Shown: positions 54,033 through 63,923 of the stretch, one piece after another
Position numbering within the stretch: position 1 is the stretch's first letter
Layout: each line of letters starts with the position of its first letter
Assembly (NCBI RefSeq): GCF_021018805.1
Contig: NC_086266.1
Span: 682,001 to 746,000, forward strand
Direction of reading: 5' to 3'
Origin: Prinia subflava
Lineage: Eukaryota > Chordata > Aves > Passeriformes > Cisticolidae
Length of the DNA: 64,000 bases
Program-made: the position numbers and the translations under genes
Notes under the pieces: model-generated
Database searches by the model: none
Told to the model about the DNA's origin: nothing
The model's input: only the letters and a program-made list of their open reading frames with translations

Positions 54033-55079
54033 AATAAAAAAAGGCAAGACCGAGAGAGGTTCCTAAATTCCCCAGCAGTTTAGAGATTTGAGTTCTTAAA
54101 ACAAACCAACAAGCCCAAATCCCCATGGCACACAGTTATATTAAAACCACAGTATCAACTTCTGATGAATTTACGTTATCAATATGATATCTGTAGGAAT
54201 AGCAGGTTGATAAGAAGACTGCATTTCATCTGTGAAGAAGTGCTTGGAGATTAATCCACAGCATTAAGGTCACGTATAAAATAAGCTTTGAAAAGAAACC
54301 ACGGACAAGAAAGAAGGAAATCTATTGGGCTGTGTCTCACCCTGTGATGTATAGCTCTTCCCCTACTACAGTTTATCTTGCTATCTGTGATTCACAAAGT
54401 GCTCTCTACAACACCAGGAATTCCATGCTTCAGGTATCAAATTGCTTTACGTTACACTTCGCAATTAACAGCTAAAATCCAGGCACTAGGAGTGGAAGGG
54501 GTTTGTTACTGCAAAACCATTTGGAGACACAGGAGATGCCTGAGATGCTTGCCCCACCACACGGACAGTTGGTATTTATTCCACAGTACGGTGTATCTGA
54601 CTCGTTAATTATCAGGGAAGCATCAGCACAATCAAGATGGGTATCTACAACCTTTGGATATTGGGAAAGCAATCAATAAAAGACTATCACGAAGATAGCT
54701 ACAGCCTAAAAAGGTAGCATATATTTAAGCCAAATAGAGGGGAAGGCGGGGAGTTCTTGGCATTGATTTCAGTATTAGAACACATAAAGCTCCGATCTGC
54801 TAAGGTAAACGTGTTGCCATTCAGCACCCTAAGAGCACAGAGTTAATACTACCGAGGCAGGTTCCTCACTATGTACCACAATCATATCCACGGCTGGTCT
54901 AGCATACATCAACCTCAACCCGTCAGTCTCGAGCTACAGCTGTAAGGGATTTTAGAGAAAAAGCAGCTGGAAGCAGCAGAGCAGTGTAACGACTGTATGT
55001 ACACACGCCTTGACTAAAAGAGATCACCAGATCGCACTGTCAGTGGCAGCAAAATACACCGAACACCCGCTTAGCAGAT

Positions 55080-56030
55080 TACGCCTGAGGAGCGGGGAGG
55101 AACCGGGCTGCTCCATCCTCCAGCCGGGAGCGAGCGCGGTCCCGCCGCCCCGGCGGAGCCACCGCACCCCTGCGCGCCCGGAGCTGCGGCTGTTCGTGTG
55201 AGCGGCCGCGGAGCGCCCCGCCTTGCGCCGCGCCCCGCGGAGAGCCGCGCACCGCCGCCCCGCTCCGCCCGGGGCCGGGGCCGCTGCCGCCCGCCGCGAT
55301 GGCAGCGCGGCCGGAGCGCCGCTCCGCGCCGGCACACGGCACCCGACACACGGCACCCGACACACCGCGCCCGGCTCACCGCGGCCCAAGGAGATCGCGG
55401 CAGGCATGAGGGGCGCCGGGGCTCAGCCCCGAGCGCAGCATCGCTGCCGGGTGCCGCTCCCGCAGCCCGGCACCCGCCCGCCGGCACCCGCCGCCCGCGC
55501 AGCGCACAGGGAGCCGCCCGTACACACCCGTACACACCCAGTGCCGTGCACAGAAACCCTCCGGCAGCGGGGCAAGGCACCCCGGCGGCGCCCGCCGCTC
55601 CCCTGGCCGCCCCGGCGCGGGCGCCGCTGCCCTCCGCGAAAAGCGAAGTTCGGGCGCCCGCGGCGCCGCTCCCGCTCCCCGGCAAACTTACCGAGCGCGG
55701 CCACCGGCTGAACTTTCAGCAGCGCTCCGGCTCAGCCCCGCCGACGGCTTCGCCCATCGCCTCTAGGTGCGGTGCCCGCGCCCCGCTCCGCGGCCGCTGC
55801 GTTACGGGCCGATGTAAATCCACATCCCGCTGCCGCGGCTCCCCGCAGCCCGCCCCGGTCCCTGCGCCCCGCCGGGGACGCGCCGGCTGCTGCTGCCGCG
55901 GCTGTGCCCGCCGCGGGCGCTGCCAGCCAGCCGTGAGGGGATGCGGGGCCGGCGCGGCGCAGCCCCGCCGCTGCTGCCGCCGCCGCTCTCCGGCGGGTGT
56001 AGTGTCAGCGGCGCCGCTCGCTCTCAGGGT
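55080..56030 (-). promoter_or_regulatory. TENM1: CpG island, probable TENM1 promoter
   Basis: This block of about 950 bases is extremely GC-rich with very many CpG dinucleotides, against AT-rich flanks. It has many GC-box-like stretches (for example CCGCCCCG near 55255-55270 and 55855-55870) and no TATA box. A short CGGCACCCGACACA duplication lies near 55336-55368. The island covers a consensus minus-strand donor at 55691, so transcription to the left is the natural reading. Bidirectional activity is possible, because CpG islands often fire both ways. Stop-free frames of up to 298 codons here on both strands reflect composition rather than genes. Confidence 0.7.
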
Positions 56031-56033
56031 GGG
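55692..56033 (-). other. TENM1: Candidate TENM1 non-coding exon 1 (5' leader); 5' end approximate
   Basis: On the minus strand this is a GC- and CpG-rich leader ending GCGCTCG|GTAAGTTTGCC, a consensus U2 donor with GT at 55691-55690. It has the composition of a vertebrate first exon inside a CpG island. It also contains short upstream ORFs: ATG at 55825 giving MWIYIGP then TAA (stop at 55804-55802), and ATG at 55757, in good context (G at -3 and +4), giving 13 codons (MGEAVGGAEPERC) then TGA (stop at 55718-55716). No TATA box is evident, so the transcription start is not fixed; I set the boundary at the pyrimidine tract near 56034. Assignment to TENM1 rests on strand, an available donor, the matching need for an upstream leader, and the absence of another minus-strand gene between. 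Confidence 0.55.
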
Positions 56034-56077
56034 ATTTTTCTTCTTTTTTTTTTTTCTCTCTTTTTTTTCCCCTTTTC
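56034..56077. repeat. Polypyrimidine tract beside the CpG island
   Basis: About 44 bases of nearly pure T and C on the plus strand (A and G rich in the TENM1 sense) mark the upstream edge of the CpG island, close to the likely transcription start region. Such tracts can stiffen DNA or exclude nucleosomes; that role is inferred. Confidence 0.85.
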
Positions 56078-56165
56078 GGCTCCTCCGCTGTTAATGAGCA
56101 TGCCCGGGAGAGCCGCGCAGGCGCCATGCCCAGCGCCGCGCCTCGAACTGGCGGGCGAGGGCTGT

Positions 56166-56575
56166 GGGCACTGAGGGCGCTGAGGCGACTGAGGAGGCTG
56201 AGGAGGCTGAGGGGACTGCGGGCGCTGAGGAGGCTGAGGGCTGAGGAGGCTGAGGGCGCTGAGGGCTGAGGAGGCTGAGGGCTGAGGAGGCTGAGGGCTG
56301 AGGGCGCTGACGGCTGTGGGCAGTGAGGGCGCTGAGGGCTGAGGGCGCTGAGGGCTGAGGGCAGTGAGGGCGCTGACGGCTGTGGGCAGTGAGGGCGCTG
56401 AGGGCTGAGGGGACTGAGGAGGCTGAGGGCGCTGAGGGGACTGAGGGCGCTGAGGGCGCTGAGGGGGCTGAGGGGGCTGAGGGCGCTGACGGCTGTGGGC
56501 AGTGAGGGCGCTGAGGGCGCTGAGGGCGCTGAGGGCTGAGGGGACTGAGGGCGCTGAGGGCTGAGGGCGCGGCAG
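56166..56575. repeat. G-rich minisatellite D, about 9-bp unit, at the TENM1 promoter
   Basis: This is a tandem array built on CTGAGGGCG (9 bp), with variants CTGAGGAGG and CTGAGGGGA and inserted GCTGAGGGCTGAG steps. A longer block, GCGCTGACGGCTGTGGGCAG then TGAGGGCGCTGAGGG, recurs three times, so there is a higher-order unit. The array lies 90-500 bases upstream of the polypyrimidine tract and CpG island. The plus strand is G-rich. The long minus-strand frame (APSALSAL...) is pure repeat and not a protein. Confidence 0.93.
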
Positions 56576-58310
56576 TGAGCACTGCCAGGGAGGCACCCGG
56601 CACAGGCTGAGCCGCCCCGCCCGCGGCGGTGGAAGGTTCGGGCAGGGCTCGGAGGGCTGCGGGAAGGTGAGGCGGCTGCGCTCGCCTGAGGGAGGGATGC
56701 TGCCCCGGCGCCGCGGGGATCCGCCGCCTGTCCCGGGGAAAGGGAGGAAAGACAGCCCCACCGGCCGGCCTCTGCCTTGGGATGTAGCGCAGAACACCTC
56801 CCAGATAATGTACCTTGCTCAGGAAATCAGAGCGATAGTGGAATCAAGGCTGGGGAGAGGCACGCTGATTTGTACAAGGTGCTTCAGCAGCTTTCCTTTC
56901 ACGATCTGAGTTCATTAGGGTGGGGATCTCCTGTGGCCACCTCCATTAACAGTCCCCGGTCTTACTGCAGGGAACTTCATCAGCTGGTGATGATCTTTAT
57001 AATTTCATCATTTCTGCACAGTTTATCCCAAGAGGACATACAAGGCGTAAAGGTGATTATCACCTGCTCTCTTCATAACAGCTAATTCTGCAGCAGCACT
57101 TGTTTGTAAAAATTCCATTGTGCTGAGGAAATCCAAGGAGCTGGAAAAGGTGTCCCTCTGAGGCTGGACCTGGCTCACCAGCCTGTCTCCATCCTGGTCT
57201 ACCTTCACATGGATATTACATACACCTAAAATTCCTAAAAACCTTACAGTCACATATCATACAATCACAAATCACATCCACAATTCCTAAAAATCACTGC
57301 AGTTATTTAGCTTGTGCATTCAGTCCCTGGAAAACACTGGGGAAAAGAGTGCAATTCACTATTGCTGTTACTCCTCTGTAAGTTTCTGCAGAGGCCACCC
57401 AAAGTGGAGTCCTTTTGTTTACTCTGTACATGCCCCCAACATACTTCATTCAGTTAGTTGATGTTTACATAAACACTGGGGAAAATGACATCTTGGAGAT
57501 ACCTGTATAATATCTTGCAATGCATAAATAAAAAATAATAAATTAGGTAAAATCATCTGGTATTCTATACATTACTTTCATATGAAGCCCAGAAAAGCCA
57601 GAAGTACCCAAATCTATTTCTCATGAATCTTGAAGCCATTCAACAATCTTCATCATTAACTATTTCTAAAAGTTAATTATTTCAAGCCAAAACAGTCCTC
57701 TCAAATTTCTGTGATTTAGTCCTGGGAGGTGGAGTCATTCTCCAGCAGTACAGCTCAGTCTGAGCTCTTCTGAGCCTACAGTAAAAGGTAAATTTCCCTT
57801 CCCAGTACACATGGTTGTTTTGGTTTCTTCTCTCTTTGGATAAACTTGAACATTTGTTTTTCATTAACACAAAAATTATATACCATGGGTGAACATGGAA
57901 ACAACTCAAAACCAAAAGAAAAAAAAGGTCTTGAATGAAGTCACCGTGTTAGTCACAGAAACATAAACCAGTCTAGATTCTAGACGCGTCTGGATTCATA
58001 ACCAATGTAGACTCACCTAGATCCAGGTTTCAAGACAGTACCAAAGTCAAGTGAATATTGCTCTGCTGTGGGCAGGCAAAGAACACAAATTCCTAACAGT
58101 TCTTCTTGGAATCCTGTAGAATTACCTGTCGTAGTCATTAACACAAAATAGTCACAAAAAGGTGGCAGCCTCATTAAGGGAAGGTATAAAAAGATAACCA
58201 TGGGATGTTTAATTGTGCCTCTGTCTCTTCCGCAGCTGCTGAGGTAAACGGACCAAAGTGGATAAACTCAGCCGTGGAAGATTGCTGCCAGGTATCAAGT
58301 GGAGTGTCTG

Positions 58311-58367
58311 GTGTGTGTGTATACACATATACGTGTATACACATATACACATATACACATATATATG
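58311..58367. repeat. GT / ATACAC / AT microsatellite
   Basis: GTGTGTGTGT is followed by ATACACATATAC-type hexanucleotide steps and ends in ATATATAT. The CACATATACGTGTATAC part is partly self-complementary, so it could form a small hairpin. Confidence 0.9.
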
Positions 58368-59402
58368 GTAATTTCAGATACGCATGGATGTTCCTAGTGA
58401 GCTGGGGTTAGGGGAACTGAAAAGGTCTGCCTGGAGAAGGCAGACTCTACGTACTATTCCATGAGAGATGCAGGAGAAAGTGTGGAATTTCAGGTGTGGT
58501 ACACACAAGCTCCAACAGAAACAGGAGCAGATCCCAGTGTGAGACAAGACCTGTGGTACAATAGGAGTGCTTCATTGAGGGGAAATGCTCCAGCAGAAGG
58601 AACAGGTACAGAGATTTCCAAGAATCAGGATGAATATCTATACCTGGCAACCAGAGTCCTTAAGGACATTAAACCTAAATGCATTCAGCAAAAAGAATTC
58701 TGACCCTCAGATTTCACAGCCAAGCCTACTAAACTGGTTTAAAAGAAAGCAACAAGTAAAATATTGCTAGACATACTGAGGCCCAATGCAGTTTCTTACA
58801 AACGTAGGTTTGTACAGCAGTTGGATTTTCTCTGCACACAGCAGGGGACGGTATCTCGAGTGCACTGGTGCTAAGGACTGGCGTGGCACCTTTTGGCTCG
58901 CTCCAGTGCAGAGAAGCCTCCTGGGTGAGTCACTGTCTTTACCTGCTAAGTGAGTTATGCTGAAGCGCTGTTTTTAAATTATTCTCGTGCCTCCTGTGGG
59001 AAGCTGACATCACTGCCTGCATTGCAACAATCTCTGTTGAGACCTGAGGCACAGCTGATGGTGTCACTGCTGAAGAGGAACTTTTCAACCCACCTGGGGT
59101 AGGATATCACCACTCACCAAAGTTCTGTCAGCCTATGCTTCTGAGAATGATGCTGGCAGTTCCTCTTTGTGCCTCTATGGTTTCAATCACATAAAGCTCT
59201 CAAAAACTCTGAAATTCTGGGGAATCCTAGTTTATACTAGACTGATTTCCTGACAACTGTAAGGCATAAGACACTTCCCTAAATAGTTGAAATGGTTTGA
59301 TTTGCCATTTGTAGAAATTACTCCTTCCTACAGTTAACAGGCTTCAAAACACAGAGGTCAGAGGTCAGGCAGATCCCGATGCTAAATACACAAAATAGGG
59401 TG

Positions 59403-59714
59403 TTCATAGAATGACAGAATAGTTTGTGTTGGAAGGGACCTTTAAAGACCATTTCATTCAAGCCCCTGCCATGTGCAGGGTCACCTTTCCCTAGATCAGG
59501 TTGTCCAGGGCTCCATCCAGCCTGACAGGGATGGAGCAGGGATGGGGCAGGCTGTGCCAGCGCTCACCGCCCTCAGGGCAGAGATCTTCCCATACTCATC
59601 CACACCCGCCCTGGGGCAGCTTGAAGCCATTCCCCCTTGTCCTGTCACTCCGTGTCCTTGTAACAAGTCTCTCTCACAGCTCTCTTGTTGCCCTGTCAGG
59701 TACTGGAAAGACTT
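59403..59714 (-). mobile_element. CR1 LINE 3' fragment, reverse orientation
   Basis: TTCATAGAATGACAGAATAG, then TTGTGTTGGAAGGGACCTTT, CCCCTGCCATGTGCAGGGTC, AGATCAGGTTGTCCAGGGCT, CCATCCAGCCTGACAGGGAT, CCCCCTTGTCCTGTCACTCC and CTGTCAGGTACTGGAAAG, is the reverse complement of a standard avian CR1 3' region with its tail at the left end. It is 5'-truncated and non-functional. Several ORFs of 80-100 codons over it are not host genes. Confidence 0.95.
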
Positions 59715-61189
59715 GTTTCTTTCTTTCTGTCTTTTCAACAGCAAAAGAGGAAACTATTGCAGAAAGGTGATGCGATCTTTACAGTGAGTGCCTTCATACT
59801 GGCAGTGAACTACCCAAGTATAAAGGGCCCTGAGATCCCAGCTGTCTGACAGCAATGACAGAAGGGACCGAGTAGCACTGAGAACAGTGCCCTGCCCCTT
59901 CTGGAAAGGGAACAGAAGTTCTAAGGACATTACAGACACTGTCTGCCTCTAAAAGGACACTGTTGAGGAAGGTTCCATACTGTACGTCAATGTGGGATCC
60001 CAACCATGCTGCACACGGTTGCATTTTCTTAAAACTCAGGTTTATACTTGATAAAAATAATAAGGCTGATCCATCATCCAGAGTTTGCACAGTGGTTTTG
60101 CAAAATTTCCATTTTTAAAATGATACCTTACATCAGTCTGATAGAAGTGCATATGAAGTGTGGATGTAAAACATGATCAAAACAGAAGTCTAACTGTCCC
60201 CGATGCGAACTCTCTGTAATGATGCACAAACTGAAGGGTAAAAGAGAATCAGGATCATTTTTTTAATACTTATGAGGATACCATGTCATTATATATTTTT
60301 CTAGTTATGTATGTACTGAAAAGAAAATTGATGCATTGCATGCAGTCTTGCACTTAGTCTGGGAATATTCAAATTTTTAAAAGATAAGAAAGGTGAAAGT
60401 GAGCGGTGAAACACCAGTCACAAGTTTTTAATTTCTGGACCAAAAGAGGGGCCAGAAAGTGGGGAAAGCTGCTGTTCTATTTCCCTCTCAGAAAGAAGAC
60501 CTGAATTTTGTGAAGCTAGGCTAAATACACTGACGTGTAGAAAACTGTATGAAATTGGTCGCCCATGTTATTACCAGTTCCTGAACAGGTTTTGGCCCAG
60601 AATTTCTGCTAGAAACTGTGCTTCATGTAGTAGAGCTAAAAGAGAAGTAACTTCAGTTTCTGGGATGGGATATTTCTTTCCAGAAACTGTACTCCCAGAA
60701 CCAAATGGATAGAGAGAAGCTGGTTTTTTTTGAAAAAGAAATGAAAACTGATGTGTTTTCATAGGTTGGTGAAAAGTGTACCAGAAATAGATTTGTTTAC
60801 AGAACACTTTCTGCCGTGCAAAAGACTGAAGGAAGCAGCACTGCCTTGCAGGATGTTTACAGCCTATGAAAAAGGAATCCAGACACGTTACTGACTCTCT
60901 CAAGGCTCTCCATCACTATTGTGACACTGGTCTCCTTTGTTCCCTTTTTAAATTTTCCAAGAAAAAATAGGTTTTACAGTGTCAGAAGGAACTCCTGTAA
61001 ATAACTGCAAATCATCTGACAAAATTCACCCCTCAGCTACCTTGTTCCTACCCAGAACACCTGGCAGCAGCTGGGCTGTCCATGTGCTGCGGCTGCTGTC
61101 TGGCACACGGACCACAACTGCGAGCAGCTTTCGCCAGGAGTTCCCGCGTCCTGCCCCTCTGGGCTGGTGTGAGCTCCAGCGGCGGGAGC

Positions 61190-61508
61190 GGGGCGTGCCC
61201 GGGGCAGTGCCCGGGGCAGTGCCCGGGGCAGCAGGAGCGGGGCAGTGCCCGGGGCAGTGCCCGGGGCAGTGCCCGGGGCAGTGCCCGGGGCAGTGCCCGG
61301 GGCAGCAGGAGCGGGGCAGTGCCCGGGGCAGTGCCCGGGGCAGTACCCGGGGCAGTGCCCGGAAGCCGCGGGAGCGCTGTGTACCCAGGGCAGTGCCCGG
61401 GGCAGTGCCCGGGGCAGCGGGAGCGGTGTGTGCCCGGGGCAGTGCCCAGGGCAGTACCCAGGGCAGTGCCCGGGGCAGTACCCGGGGCAGTGCCCGGGGC
61501 AGCGCAGG
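61190..61508. repeat. GC-rich minisatellite E, 12-bp near-palindromic unit
   Basis: This is a tandem array of GGGGCAGTGCCC (12 bp) with about 20 or more units, interrupted by blocks of the type AGCAGGAGCGGGGCAG or AGCGGGAGCGGTGTGTGCCC. The core GGGCA-G-TGCCC is an inverted repeat, and across the unit junction TGCCCGGGGCA is one too. The array therefore looks alike on both strands and keeps many frames open on both. The junction sequence resembles a TFAP2 consensus (GCCNNNGGC). The array sits immediately upstream of a CpG-rich stretch that may be a promoter. Confidence 0.93.
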
Positions 61509-61640
61509 GCAGCGGGAGCGGCCGCGGCTCCGCGCTGTCCCCGGCCCGCCAACGCCAGGTGGTGCTGCCGCTCCTGGCGCCGCCGCTCCGCCGGAACCCG
61601 AGCGGCCGCCGCATCCGCCTCAAGGCAATCACAACAAACA
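61509..61640 (+). promoter_or_regulatory. CpG-rich block, candidate promoter for a rightward gene
   Basis: After the 12-bp array, 61509-61630 is non-repetitive, GC-rich and CpG-rich (for example CGGGAGCGGCCGCGGCTCCG and GCGGCCGCCGCATCCGCC) before the sequence returns to AT-rich. It lies 300 bases upstream of open, phase-compatible exon candidates on the plus strand. Promoter function and direction are inferred from composition and position only. Confidence 0.35.
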
Positions 61641-61922
61641 CCAGCCACTGAGAGAAAGCATCCTGCTTGAAATTAAACTATTGGGGTTGGGGGCTGTTGT
61701 TGATAAACCGGATTAAAAAAAAAAAATCCAACTGACACAGAGAAAAAGTCTTCATTATCTTGAACTTCAGAGCTCGCCAAACAGACCACTTGTTTTCCCA
61801 GCTTCCCTCCAAGACTCAAATAAAAATGAATTCTACGTCATGAATGAAAAGGAAAAAAAGATGGAAGAGCATCCATATATTTTCAGATCTTCAGAAAAAA
61901 TGAAGAAAAACCCTAACGTCAC

Positions 61923-62171
61923 ATGAAAGGAACATGCAAAATGTATAAAGAAGTACACTCCCAGGTAACTGAAAGGAGCTGGAGGCATGAAAAGATTAAT
62001 TTAAATGGTTTGCCACCTTTAGAAGGAATTTCTTTGGTTCTGCAGAAAGCTGTACCTAAACAAAAACATTTGAGAAACCCTTTACTAAGAAAGATGACAA
62101 TTCAAAAACATATTGTTGAAAAATATTCAACTGAAATGTTTATTCCAGAATATGAACTCATGCTAAAAGAG
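61923..62171 (+). CDS. Candidate exon A of an unrecognised rightward gene
   Basis: This is an open frame from ATG 61923 (weak context; a second in-frame ATG at 61941 has A at -3). It includes LPPLEGISLVLQKAVPKQKH, then RNPLLRKMTIQKHIVEKYST and EMFIPEYELMLKE, which look like genuine helical protein. A possible donor, AAAGAG|GTTTGAGT, ends it in phase 0 at 62171; without splicing the frame stops six bases later. Alternatively the 5' part is split by an 81-bp intron (TCCCAG|GTAACT at 61964/61965; TTGGTTCTGCAG|AAAGCT at 62045/62046), also phase 0 on both sides. The function is unknown and I do not recognise the family. Support comes from phase agreement with the next two open segments. Confidence 0.4.
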
Positions 62172-62494
62172 GTTTGAGTCTATCCACGTGCCCATTAGAG
62201 TGGAACTAAGGTAAAGCACTTTTGAAGAGAGATTAAACTTCCATATAACAGGGATCATTTCTTTCACAAATGAAATAATAAACTTCTCATTGCATTGAGA
62301 GCTGACACTGGAGAAGATAAGGAACACAAAAAACAAAGGCATGTTTAGTAGAGTATTTTGGATGCACTGTTACATCAGTCTCATGGTTACCTTCCAGTTT
62401 AATTTATTGAATAAACAGGAAATCCTAATCAAGAGCTTTTTTCAAATATATTTTATAAAGACATAAAGTCCCTTCTTCCATATTTCTCTTTCAG

Positions 62495-62566
62495 GTTCAT
62501 CAGATAAAGACATGCTATCGTGTAGGGGAGAATTCTGACTCACAGCTCAGTGCAGTATTTTTCGAG
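62495..62566 (+). CDS. Candidate exon B of the unrecognised rightward gene (GC donor)
   Basis: A strong acceptor, CCATATTTCTCTTTCAG|GTTCA, is followed by 24 open codons, VHQIKTCYRVGENSDSQLSA then VFFE, ending at GAG|GCAAGTGA. GCAAGT after AG is the consensus for the rare GC-AG introns, which depend on an otherwise strong match to U1. Start and end are both phase 0, matching candidate exons A and D. An alternative is a GT donor three bases further on (GCAA|GTGAAC), which would shift the phase to 1 and fit the segment at 62714-62812. The reading frame stays open past the donor into intron, so openness alone does not prove the exon. Confidence 0.4.
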
Positions 62567-62713
62567 GCAAGTGAACATACTTTAGGAAGGATAATCCACC
62601 CAGCCTTTCCCTGTTCCTGTATATTACATAATAATCCCCTGTGTTCCTGCTGCTTTTCTTCTTTCTTGTATTTCTGCTGATCTCTGTTGCTTATGTATTT
62701 ACTTTTCCCTTAG

Positions 62714-62812
62714 GAGAGTATACAAAAACAAGACCTAAATATCTTAATCTCTTCAGCTTAATTAGACATGAAAGTAACTCTGGCCTCATTAAGAAATGTC
62801 CTGAAGCAACAG
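62714..62812 (+). other. Alternative exon-like segment (phase 1-1)
   Basis: A strong polypyrimidine acceptor (GTATTTACTTTTCCCTTAG|GAGAG) and a donor (CAACAG|GTAGAA) bracket 99 bases. The segment is open only in phase 1 (EYTKTRPKYLNLFSLIRHES then NSGLIKKCPEAT). In phase 0 it hits TAA after 15 codons. It could be an alternative exon used with the GT donor near 62570, a stop-introducing cassette, or a chance pair of splice-like sites. Confidence 0.25.
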
Positions 62813-63923
62813 GTAGAATGGAATAAGATGAGTTTGAAATCTGATCCTGAGATCAGCTTGTCAGACAGTCCTAGTTATTAAAGAAGCCTGGGAGATAGCT
62901 ACTGTAGAGAAAAACTAAATGCTTAGTATAAATCTCAGTGGAAGAGATGACTAATTAGAGATAATTATACACAGATTTCTTGCATTAAAAGTGCTTTAAA
63001 ACATAAACATTCAAATTTTACTTAGACTCCCAAGTGCTTCCTAGGAGGCAAGCTTGCAAAAAAGGTCTTTTAAATTATGTCAAATGCTTTTAAACCAAAT
63101 GGTTTTTAAGAGGCATCTCACTGAAAATTGTGATGCCTTGAATTTTCTTGTTCACCTTCACTTTTGTAAGAAATTGCAATAAAATTTATGGCCTAAGCTA
63201 GTATCCTAATTGTCCTATAAGAAAGGTAATCAAGAGTTATGCTGGCCTAATTTGCTACTGTTTTTAGAAGCAGTCTTCAAGTCAAAATGGAATTGGACAG
63301 GAATTATTTATCAGACAGACAGTAATAATCTGTAACTGGAGGGTGGCTGAGTCTTACAGTGCTCTAGCAAGCACACAGACAGTTACAGGAATATTCTGAT
63401 AATTATTAATGCAGTTTGAGGGTGCCAGTTACAGGCGGCTGGATCCCACATTCTGTAGCACATTTTTAACTAAAAGTTACGGGATGAAAATGTTAGTATT
63501 CAAGGCTGCTTGCTCTTCTCTGCTAATTTACATTTATATTCTTAACGTCTAGATTGAGCCTAGGGAAATTTAAAACTCTATTTCATTAATGCTAACTTTT
63601 ACAGAAATCCCAATATGCACAGAAGTTCCTAGATTGCAGGGCCAGTTAGATGAGAATGCAGAAGCTAAATGTAATTGCTGCGTGGTTATGATAGTTAAAT
63701 ATGTACTGTCAGCTTGGACTTCTGAAATCCCTGTAGGCATCAACCTGCTGCTCTAAAAAATACTAATAACAGAACAATTAATTAAAATACCTCTAAAACA
63801 AGCATATTGAGTTTACACACTTTCTACAGATGTGTTTGAAACTGTTACAGCACAACAACATTGTGTTTGGTTTTTCAGGAGTTCTTGTGAAGAGTTAGAT
63901 AATTTGATCTCTCCCTTTTTCAG

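Larger units (their letters stand above)
5007..55691 (-). other. TENM1: Proposed TENM1 first intron (within the 5' UTR, about 50.7 kb)
   Basis: This is the interval between the acceptor at 5007 and the only strong GC-rich leader donor I found upstream (GT at 55691-55690). Read on both strands it has no recognisable protein family. Contents: an AT-rich simple repeat beside the acceptor, the 25-bp minisatellite at 6.8-7.6 kb, hairpins at 9717-9754 and 35914-35960, an exon-like ORF at 15340-15711, a 10-bp tandem repeat at 29.6 kb, a MIR-like relic at 32.25 kb, three CR1 pieces (36.35, 38.63 and 52.43 kb) and microsatellites. Long unannotated stretches (7.7-9.7, 10.7-15.3, 15.9-29.6, 30-32.2, 32.4-35.9, 39.0-50.0 and 52.6-55.0 kb) show only short random-looking ORFs. 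Further non-coding exons inside cannot be excluded. The linkage of the two exons is inferred. Confidence 0.6.
56590..61100. other. Region between the two GC-rich promoters; no gene recognised
   Basis: This covers a GC-rich shoulder (56.59-56.78 kb), then AT-rich DNA with only short ORFs. It holds a CR1 fragment at 59.4-59.7 kb and a TG/TACACA microsatellite at 58.3 kb. I found no recognisable protein, tRNA or strong exon. If the 55-56 kb island drives TENM1 leftward and the 61-kb island drives a gene rightward, this is the intergenic spacer. Confidence 0.55.

Noticed and set aside
55071..56094. Long ORFs (up to 298 codons) on both strands in the CpG island
   Set aside because: Arg/Ala/Pro/Gly-rich frames arise from extreme GC content. 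They conflict with each other and cross the likely exon 1 donor.
56024..56797. 257-codon minus-strand ORF
   Set aside because: It is mostly the 9-bp minisatellite translated as repeats of Ser, Ala, Leu, Pro and Gln, with no independent gene evidence.
60979..61716. ORFs of 245, 203, 197 and 189 codons on both strands
   Set aside because: The 12-bp near-palindromic array is stop-free on both strands, and the products are simple repeats.
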